Assembly (NCBI GenBank): GCA_914767885.1
Contig: CAJZBQ010000040.1
Location: forward strand, 1 to 64,000
Direction: 5' to 3'
From: Blepharisma stoltei
Taxonomy: Eukaryota; Ciliophora; Heterotrichea; Heterotrichida; Blepharismidae
DNA: 64,000 nt
Below are positions 56,727 through 64,000 of the stretch, piece after piece. A program made the translations under genes and the position numbers. How positions within the stretch are numbered: the first letter of the stretch is position 1; every line of letters begins with the position of its first letter. The notes beneath the pieces were generated by a model. That model saw only the letters and a program-made list of their open reading frames with translations, ran no database searches and was not told the origin of the DNA.

Positions 56727-57743
56727 ATGGAGAATAAACAAGCGCTTGTGAAGACCCATTTTAGCATCAAAAGGAGAAAAGACTCAGCTCGCAATGATGA
56801 TGTTACTGAGTACATTTATGCTCCAAGGTCACCAGGGAGCCATCAAAGCAAGAAAAACGTTATGGAGGCAAGGAACAGAAGTTTAGCAGAAGGAAAAGTA
56901 TTGCCCAAGGTTCAGACTCCAACTAAGTATATGAAAAATAATAAACCAGCTATTTCATGGAGAAATGACACAAAGCAAGACATCTCAATAGAAGCGGCAG
57001 GCAAGCCTATCATGTCTCCAAAAAACAAATTCAAAAAGATTTTCAAAGAAAGCACTCCCCATAAACCCAGTTTTTCCATGCAGGAGCCTCCAGGATTAAA
57101 CGACAGCGAAATTCTCCCCGATATGAAATCAATGAAGACAGAAATTGACAGGCTTAATAATACCATCGAAGCCATGAAGGAATTTTTCAAAGAAGAAGAG
57201 AGGTCTCTTCACATACAAATTACATTCTTGAAAAAGGAGCTAGACTATGTCAAAAGTGAGCTCAGCAAGACTGTCGAGTTTCTTGCCAGTGTGATAGGAA
57301 AACATATGGACAAAGAAACACCTCAGTCGATAAATGATGATATTATAGAGATTCTCAAAGAAAAACAAGAAGCTTTAAAACTTAACTTAGAGGCTGCGAT
57401 TTCTTCAGTAGCCGCTTTTAAATCAAGCGAAAAATTCAAAATTGAGCTTTCAAGCCTTAATAACATTTTCCAAGCTGACTCTTCGGGCAACTTGCCAAGC
57501 ACTGGGCGGTTCCAAAACCAAAGTGTGGCAGCCCGAAGCAGCGAATCAGAACAAGAGCTTGAAAACTCTCCATTAATGGAAGTAATTGCCCTTTACGATT
57601 TCTACGCAGGAGGCCACGAACATTTAGAATTTAAAGCCGGAGACAGGATCAGTGTGCTTGCAAAACTAGACGAAGATTGATGAATCGGAACAAATGGGGG
57701 GAAAACTGGAAAATTCCCGAGCAGCTACGTTTTGCTAGATTAA
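56727..57743 (+). CDS. Coiled-coil protein with C-terminal SH3 domain
   Basis: 338 aa from ATG 56727 (MENKQALVKTHFS). A basic disordered N-terminus of about 130 residues, a coiled coil near residues 150-260, and a C-terminal SH3 domain: EVIALYDFYAGGHEHLEFKA, GDRISVLAKLDED, W-W, IGTNGGKTGKFPSSYVLLD. The ALYDF, WW and FPSSYV hallmarks are all present. The two tryptophans are encoded by TGA TGA (57678-57683); with a standard code the domain would be cut in half. A scaffold or adaptor role is likely. Confidence 0.9.
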
Positions 57744-57749
57744 ACGTCT

Positions 57750-59149
57750 CTAATTAATTATATAAATTAACAAAAAGATTCTTGAAATTGTTAGAAACTG
57801 GCTCTTTCCATATGAGCTTAAAGTGTAGGATGGCTCATATAGATCTAGGCTGCTTGAACAATCATTTATTGCACCTGACTGAAAAACAGCCCAGTGCATG
57901 GCTTGGCCGTGAAGGTTATTGTAATAGTCATAAGCATCTTTACTAATAGATCCACAGTTATATAATACTTCTATATTATCTGTATGACTCATCTACGCTA
58001 GTGGATTGCTATGATCTCGAATTTTATCAAGATGATGAGGCAGTCGGTTTCGTCAACCCTTGAAATGGCAAATCCACTATATATTACAGATTTGTCATTT
58101 CAAGGGCTGTTTTCACAAACCCCCAATCTTCTCCAGAGACGCTTGTGATCATAGTGATCCGCTAGTGTAGATGAGATATATGTGTATCAACCCCGGAGCA
58201 CTTAGATGAATTGTACCCAAATTTTGGGAAAAAATCTTCGTAAGCTAAGGTAAATTCTATATAATCCCCACAGTAGCCAGTTGTGTTCCCTAATCCTGAG
58301 CAATGACATGGACTGGTGCTGTACTTTAAAAGCTGATTATTAAGTCAATAAGAGCAGGTTGATCCTATATAACACTTATAAGGGGAATCTATTTTGGAAT
58401 TTCCAATATAGACATCAAGATATTCGCAGATTCCTCCTACTTCAAAATCAGTGACACAAAATCTTTTGTCGTCTGTTGTAGATCCTACTTTAAGCGAATA
58501 AAGCTGAGTACATTTACCATCGTTGCATCCATAGCCTATTCCGCAATAGTCATCATAGGCGCAAGCTCCGTCTGATTCGATTGCTGCTGTGCATTTGCCA
58601 GTTTTAGAAATGAAGCTGAGTCCTTTACAATATGTATCAGATTCACATTCTAAATCAGAGTAGCATACAATCCCTAACTCTTCCGATTTATTTTTGAAAA
58701 GTGATTTTTTTTAAAAATATATTTTTTGGTTAATTTTTTTAAATATTTTTGCTTTTCCCTTTACATCAGGAACCTTCGCATATGCCTGATACACAATCTT
58801 CATTTTTACAGCAATAAAAACCATTATGAACTGAAGTCTCATTAGTTGGGCATTCAATGGATTCAGGATCTGATGGGACGCAGTTTTCATTGGTCCAGCT
58901 AGTTGTCACTGTAGAAAGCTGCTTGCTTATGGATGGGCAGCTTTTACTGTCAGTGCAAGGGTTTATTGTCACCGTTTTTGCGGAATCTACTACATTGATG
59001 CATGTATCTGCTGACTCAGCTTTGTTGCAAATAATATCATAACAGTCATAAGCCTGCAAAGCTGATGAGATTGTAAGCAAAAGTATCCATGTGCTTACGA
59101 ATAAGTAGCGATAATTCTCTAAAAATGAGCGCCTTGAATAAGCAGGCAT
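57750..59149 (-). CDS. Cys-rich secreted surface protein, paralogue, with two IESs
   Basis: From ATG 59149 (MPAYSRRSFLENYRY). Removing TA-bounded 58691-58745 and 57985-58180 gives 383 codons including the stop, 382 aa. A signal-anchor segment YLFVSTWILLLTISSALQA is followed by a Cys-rich ectodomain (CYDIICNKAE..C..., CPTNETSVHNGFYCCKNEDC, CYSDLECESDTYCKG, CHCSGLGNTTGYCGDY) and a hydrophobic end (FLTISRIFLLIYIIN) suggesting a GPI anchor. TGA is Trp in GSWCKGK and SYWLNNQ. It is paralogous to 2985-4094 at the other end of the window. It converges with the SH3 gene; the stops are 6 bp apart. Confidence 0.8.
57985..58180. mobile_element. 196-bp foldback IES
   Basis: TA at 57983-57984 and 58179-58180, with ~25-bp imperfect TIRs (TGACTCATCTACGCTAGTGG / CCGCTAGTGTAGATGAGATA). 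A second inner palindrome (CCCTTGAAATGGCAAATC / GATTTGTCATTTCAAGGG) surrounds ACTATATATTACA. Removal joins GVDTH to TDNIEVLYN in frame, as in the paralogue. Confidence 0.82.
58691..58745. other. 55-bp IES in the surface-protein gene
   Basis: TA at 58689-58690 and 58744-58745. Almost pure A/T with in-frame TAA stops. Removal joins CKGKSKN to KSEELGIVC in frame. Confidence 0.72.
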
Positions 59150-59560
59150 GCTTTTTCTTAATTTATTTCCTTTTTCTATGGCACTATTAAAAAATCCTTT
59201 AAATCCTTTCACTTATATAAGGCTTCCCCTTGAATTGCCTCATTGTGTTATTTCTATTAATATTGAACTAGATTATAAAAGACAATTTTATAAGTAATCA
59301 ATGAAAAATTAGTAGAGATATTGTAAATTTTCATAAATTTCAAGAAAAATAATGCGAAGATGAATTCTGTAAAAAATAATAAATAAACTGGTAATATGAA
59401 AAATAGCATGTATATCTTGAACTAAATTAAATAGTTATTATATAAAACGGCATTTACAAATAAAACACATGATACCACAATTTTTAAAGGGAAAAGATTC
59501 AGCTATGAAGAAAGCTCAGCCATTTCCCTGCTCCCTTCATCGTCATTAACACAAACTAAA
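59150..59560. other. Divergent intergenic region
   Basis: Lies between two divergently oriented genes. A/T-rich; no gene or clear regulatory motif seen. The adenylyl cyclase frame is open upstream to about 59435 but has no ATG before 59561. Confidence 0.4.
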
Positions 59561-62500
59561 ATGATAAAGCCAAATGATAAGCATCTTCTGCTAAGAGTGA
59601 ACAAAACCATTAGAAAAATCGCTATTTTTTGCCCAAAAGCCCACCCTCCGTCAGTGAACAAAAATTTTTTTAATAGAAAAATTTTTTATGGAAAAAAATT
59701 TGATATATAAATGATAATTAGAATAATGAAATCTAGAGCTAATTCTGTTTAATTTTAAACAAATTGCTTTTTAAAACATAAATTTTATAAATTAAATTAA
59801 TATTTGCTTTCCAATTTTTGCGAATTAGGATTTTTTTAAATTTCGAAAAAAAATATTTTTTTATAAAATTATATATAAATTGTTTTTTTAAAAAAAAAAA
59901 TTAACACCCCATGAACAAAATTTTTTTGTTCACTCACGGAGGGGGGGAAGTAAGAAAATTGAGGCAATATATGATCACTGGTCGACAACTGTCTTTCTTA
60001 CAACTTTAACCATATATGCTTTATTTGGGGACAACTTTAGACTTTTGATGACTTCAAAAGAAGCTGACTCAATATTTTTCTCTATCACTTGCGCCATTAT
60101 GGGAGTATTTTTAATCGAAATAATCACAACTTCAATAGCAAAAGAAGGCTATTTATTCAGTTTTTATTTTTGACTTGATCTGGTTTCTACGATATCCATG
60201 ATCATTGATATAGGCTGAATTTGAGACGAAATTTTTGGAACTGACAGCACTACAGGACGGCCTTCTGTAAGTTCAAGCCAATTTGCAAGAGCTGCTAAAA
60301 CTTCTCGAGCAGGCGCCAGAGCAGCTCGAATAATTAAAATTGTAAGAGTCGTCAAAATGATCAGAATTTTCAAGCTTTACAAGCTATCAGAGGATGCAAA
60401 AGCCAAGTTTTTGAAAAATAATGAGCGCTTTGTAGCTCCAGTAGTAAATAATGTAAGGGGTGGGAGAAATTCAATAGACCTGACTGAAGAGGAATCTGAG
60501 CTTAATGATGAGACCATTGATTATAATAACTTTACCTTACTCCACCTCTGTGAGAGAACAAAACCTTTGGAAAAATCCCTATTTTTTGAGTTAAAAGCAG
60601 GAAGGGGAGTTAGGGCCTGAAAAATCAAAAAAAAAACTAGAAGAGCCTCGCATAGTGAACAGAAATAGTGAAAATAATCAAAACTTAAACGTAGAATACA
60701 AAAGCCAAAAAGAAAGCAAAATTGGGGAGAAACTGTCTGAGATGACGATCAAAAAAGTGATTACTTTGGCCTTACTCCCCCCCTCCGTGAGTGAACAAAA
60801 AAATTTTGTTCACTCACGGAGGGGGGTTAATTTTTTTTTTTTTAAAAACAATTTATATATATATTTTATAAAAAATATTTTTTTTCGAAATTTAAAAAAA
60901 TCCTAATTCGCAAAAATTGGAAAGCAAATATTAATTTAATTTATAAAATTTATGTTTTAAAAAGCAATTTGTTTAAAATTAAGCAGAATTAGCACTAGAT
61001 TTCATTATGCTAATTATCACTTATATATCAAAATTTTTTTCCATAAAAAAAATTATCTATTAAAAAAATTTTTGTTCACTGACGGAGGGTGGGTTTTTTG
61101 GGCAAAAAATAGCGATTTTTCTAATGGTTTTGTTCACTCACGGAGGGGGGGGAGTTAGGAATGGTCATTATTTTACCTCTCTTTTATTCGACGCTATACT
61201 ATGAAGATAATAACTCGTTCACTATAGGCTTGGCTTTTATGTTTGCCAACATTGATAATGAATCTGCAGAGAATAGAACATGTGAATTTTATATTAGCGA
61301 GCACAAAAATATTATGACTCCTTTGATATATCTAGATATTCAAAATGTCTATAAATGAGAGTCTTCCATTGATCCAGCTAACTTATTCCGCCCCTCTCCG
61401 TGAGCGAATAAAAAATTTTGCTCACTTACAGGGGTGTTAATTTTTTCTTTTTTAAAAAATTTATATATAAGTTTTAGTAATTTTTTTTTCGAAATTTAAA
61501 AAATTCCAATTCACAAAAACTGGAAAGCAAATATTAATTTAATTTGTAAAATTTATGCTTTAAAATACAATTTGTTCAAAATTAAACAGAATTAGCTAGA
61601 TATTTCATTATAATGATTATCACTTATATATCAAAATTTTTTGTTTGCTGACAGAGGGTATGTTTCTGGGCAAAAAAAAGGATTTTTCCAATGGCTTTGT
61701 TCGCTCACGGAGGGGGTAGTTAAGAAGTGAAGAGTTAACAGTGATCATAAGGTCTGGCAAATATAATGGCAAGCCATTAGACGCTCTTGCTATGTTTGAT
61801 ATGCGGGATTCTACCCGAAAACAGGCAGGCTTAGACTTAGGAATGACCTTAGGCATTTGCCTTACCTTAACATTTGGAGCTATCTATTTTACAAAGGACA
61901 ATTATAAGTTTATCATTTGACCAATTGAAAATATGATGAAAAAAGTTAATGAAATTTCAGAAAATCCTGTAAAAGCAGCCCAACAAGAAGAAATTGGGGA
62001 ATTTCTGAACAAGACTTCAAACAAGAACGCAAAAAAGGACCATCATAAAATTCTATTAGAAACAAGCATTTTAGAAAAAACCTTGGTAAAAATAGGCGCC
62101 TTACTTGTGCTAGGCTTTGGTGAAGCTGGCTCAGAAGTAATCACAAAAAGTATGAAAAGAGGTGGAGGAGATATCGTCCCCATGATTGCTGGGCAAAAGA
62201 AATATTGCATTTTTGGGTTCTGTGACATTCGAAATTTTTCTGAAACTACAGAAGTTCTTCAGCAGGATATTATGATTTTTGTCAACGAAATTGCCAAAAT
62301 AGTCCATAATAATGTCAATAAATACTTACTCCCCCCCCCTCCGTGAGTGAACAAAATTTTTTTGTTCACTCACGGAGGGGGGTTAATTTTTTGTTTTTAA
62401 AAACAATTTATATATATATTTTATAAAAAATATTTTTTTTCGAAATTTAAAAAAATCCTAATTCGCAAAAATTGGAAAGCAAATATTATTTAATTTATAA

Positions 62501-63596
62501 AATTTATGTTTTAAAAAGCAATTTGTTTAAAATTAAACAGAATTAGCTCTAGATTTCAATATAATAATTATCATTTATATATCAATTTTTTTTTCCATAA
62601 AATTTTTTTCTATTAAAAACATTTTTGTTCACTGACGGAGGGTGGGTTTTTGGGCAAAAAATAACGATTTTTCTAATGGTTTTGCTCACTCACGGAGGGG
62701 GGGGGGAGTTAGGAAGCCCAAATAAGAACATTGGCCAAGCGTTTCTTTTGGTATGAAAATTCCCAAAAGAATCAATCAGCGAAAACAAAGAAAATGTGAA
62801 GCTAGAAAACAATCGACTCACAAATTCTTTTGCTGACTTATCACTCATTTCTTTTTTAAAAATCATAGCTGAGATCTGCAAAAGCCCAAAAATTGAGTCG
62901 TTTTCTCAGCACCCTGCCTTAAATGCTATGATTCCAGGATATATAGTTTCTATGGGTTTTGGGTTGCATCAAGGATGGGCTATTGAAGGGACGATAGGAA
63001 GCAGTTTTAAAATTGATGCTTCTTATTTATCACCAAATGTAAATATCGCTTCTAGGATAGAAGCTGCAACAAAGCAGTTTGGGGTTCCTCTATTAGTTAG
63101 TCAGAATTTTTATTCTATTTGTTCACAAACGACTCAACAGTATTTACGAAAAATTGATAGAGTTACATTGAAAGGAACTAAGGCTCCTATGGATCTTTAT
63201 ACCTTTGATTTAGATACGTCTACTTTAAAAGTCAGCCATTATAGTCAAAGGAAAGAAGATACAAAAAATGCGAAAGTATTAGAAATAATTAAAAGAGAAA
63301 GGCTAAATGATGATGTTAAGTCTCAAAGGTTTTCTGTGTCATCTATGTTTATAGACGATCATGATTTAAAAAATTTGAGGAAAAATGTGTCACTAGAGTT
63401 TATTGAAGAATTTTCTGAAGCCTTGACATTTTATTTGGAAGGAGATTGGGTAAATGCATGCAATTTGTTGAAACATGCAAAAAGATATAAGGTGCAGCCA
63501 GATGGACCAACTGAAACTTTGCTTGAGTTTATGGAAGAGTATGGAGGAATTGCTCCCATTGGATGGGCTGGATATAGAGAATTGGTAGATAAGTAA
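59561..63596 (+). CDS. Ion-channel/adenylyl cyclase fusion split by five IESs
   Basis: Removing 59580-59952, 60540-60612, 60775-61157, 61386-61722 and 62329-62711 gives exactly 829 codons including the stop, from ATG 59561 (MIKPNDK/KIEAIYDHW). The N-terminal part has transmembrane segments and an S4-like voltage sensor (SRAGARAARIIKIVRVVKMI, RIFKLYKL), as in the K+-channel/adenylyl cyclases of ciliates and Plasmodium. An extracellular-type loop between two TM helices and a helical linker follow. The cyclase domain: KKYCIFGFCDIRNFSETTEV, VHNNVNKYL/GSPNKNIGQA, FLLVWKF, WAIEGTIGSSFKIDASYLSP, NVNIASRIEAATKQF. The position usually Asp in NIGDAFLLVWK is Gln, encoded CAA. TGA encodes Trp at several sites (FYFWLDL, DIGWIWDE, LLVWKF). 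Confidence 0.9.
59580..59952 (-). mobile_element. MITE IES in adenylyl cyclase, copy H
   Basis: TA at 59578-59579 and 59951-59952. Reverse orientation; the right end keeps TCACGGAGGGGGGGAAG, the left has lost its C tract (GCTAAGAGTGAACAAAACC). The TA at 59592-59593 nearer the TIR would be out of frame, so excision must use 59578. Confidence 0.8.
60540..60612 (-). mobile_element. 73-bp MITE-derived IES, copy I
   Basis: TA at 60538-60539 and 60611-60612. Only about 60 bp of the MITE doubled end (CTCCACCTCTGTGAGAGAAC, AAAAATCCCTATTTTTTG) plus a GGGGAG terminus remain. Removal joins NNFTL to GPEKSKKK in frame. Confidence 0.82.
60775..61157 (+). mobile_element. MITE IES in adenylyl cyclase, copy J
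   Basis: Full-length, 383 bp, TA at 60773-60774 and 61156-61157. Removal joins VITLAL to GMVIILPLF in frame. Confidence 0.92.
61386..61722 (+). mobile_element. Diverged MITE IES in adenylyl cyclase, copy K
   Basis: 337 bp, TA at 61384-61385 and 61721-61722. Ends TTCCGCCCCTCTCCGTGAGC and TCGCTCACGGAGGGGGTAGT; the doubled end is shortened and mutated. Removal joins DPANL to RSEELTVI in frame. Confidence 0.88.
62329..62711 (+). mobile_element. MITE IES in the cyclase catalytic domain, copy L
   Basis: Full-length, 383 bp, TA at 62327-62328 and 62710-62711. It splits the catalytic core between NVNKYL and GSPNKNIG. Confidence 0.93.
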
Positions 63597-63628
63597 ATGT
63601 AATTATTATTGAATTCAATAGAAAATCA

Positions 63629-63825
63629 GCTTACTTCCCCATGAGTAAGCAAACAAATTTTGCTCACAAAGGGGATTAAAATTTAAAGTAGAATTATATA
63701 ATAAATTTTTATAAAAGTTAGAAATTAAAAATTAAAAATTTAATTTAATCTGCAAAATATTTGTTGTAGTGTGCAAGCTTTTTAAATTAACAACCTAGGA
63801 TTTTATTATAATAATTATCATGGAA
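63629..63825 (+). mobile_element. Decayed MITE relic, copy M
   Basis: Begins TTACTTCCCCATGAGTAAGC with a weak inverted duplicate (TTTGCTCACAAAGGGG), follows the MITE left-half order, and fades after TTTATTATAATAATTATCAT. No right end. Confidence 0.6.
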
Positions 63826-64000
63826 TGAGCTTAATAAATTTTATATAATTTCTTAATATATATTTGAATTAAAATTATTTAAAATTATATTAACCAGTTT
63901 AAACACCTCTGCTTTGTATATTCTAAATCTCATATGCGCATCTTGCTCTTTGGTTTTTCTTGGCAAGACACTTGAAAATTCAAGAAACAAGCTTTGCTAA
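63826..64000. other. Window end, no gene identified
   Basis: A/T-rich to about 63900, then a higher-GC stretch too short to judge. Confidence 0.3.

Overview
The window is one end of a chromosome from a heterotrich ciliate, almost certainly Blepharisma, in its germline (IES-retaining) form. Five things in the sequence point there: (1) bases 1-719 are a telomere of the 8-nt unit CCCTAACA, the unit known from Stentor and Blepharisma; (2) UGA is read as tryptophan throughout (for example the Trp-Trp pair of an SH3 domain at 57678-57683 is TGA TGA), a code used by Blepharisma but not Stentor, while TAA and TAG remain stops; (3) the two introns I can place are 15 and 16 nt; (4) genes are cut by AT-rich inserts bounded by TA dinucleotides whose removal restores long conserved reading frames; (5) the commonest insert is a ~380-bp MITE-like repeat with CTCCCC..GGGGAG ends, which fits the pogo-derived MITE family reported from Blepharisma stoltei germline DNA. 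I could not align it to the published element.

Layout. 1-4.1 kb: telomere, a gene that runs into the telomere, and a Cys-rich surface-protein gene. 4.1-13.9 kb: gene-poor, with a MITE, a retroposon, two scrambled rDNA remnants and a kelch pseudogene, part of which is duplicated. 13.9-30.4 kb (all minus strand): dymeclin, a DHHC palmitoyltransferase, calcineurin A split by a 3-kb nested IES, and a giant P4-ATPase/guanylate cyclase carrying two retroposons. 30.4-32.7 kb: AT-rich, almost empty. 32.7-43.6 kb: PH-FYVE protein, proteasome Rpt2, an RPA70N/Mis18-like fusion, an acidic protein, a coiled-coil protein with four IESs (one nested), and a TFIIIC-like winged-helix gene. 43.6-45.6 kb: palindromes and retroposons. 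45.7-57.7 kb: B-type cyclin, START protein, tRNA-Leu(UAG), FAM135-like lipase, a coiled-coil/C1q-like protein, LC8 dynein light chain, small unknown proteins, a PLAC8 protein and an SH3 protein. 57.7-63.6 kb: a second Cys-rich surface protein and an ion-channel/adenylyl cyclase cut by five IESs.

How it fits together. The strongest biological signal is germline DNA elimination. Joining sequence at paired TA dinucleotides gives total lengths divisible by three, and intact conserved domains, for adenylyl cyclase (5 IESs), the coiled-coil gene (3 excision events, with a MITE nested in the first), cyclin (2), calcineurin (1), guanylate cyclase (2), dymeclin (1 IES plus 1 intron), the PH-FYVE gene (1), the acidic protein (1) and the surface protein (2). 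Four classes of eliminated DNA can be told apart: MITEs, short 53-95-bp IESs, foldback elements, and GC-rich retroposons with 10-17-bp target-site duplications. In three of the four gene-interrupting retroposons the duplication itself contains the TA pair needed for scarless excision. The genes suggest a signalling-rich subtelomere (cAMP, cGMP, calcium, lipid binding), but there is no operon-like organisation.
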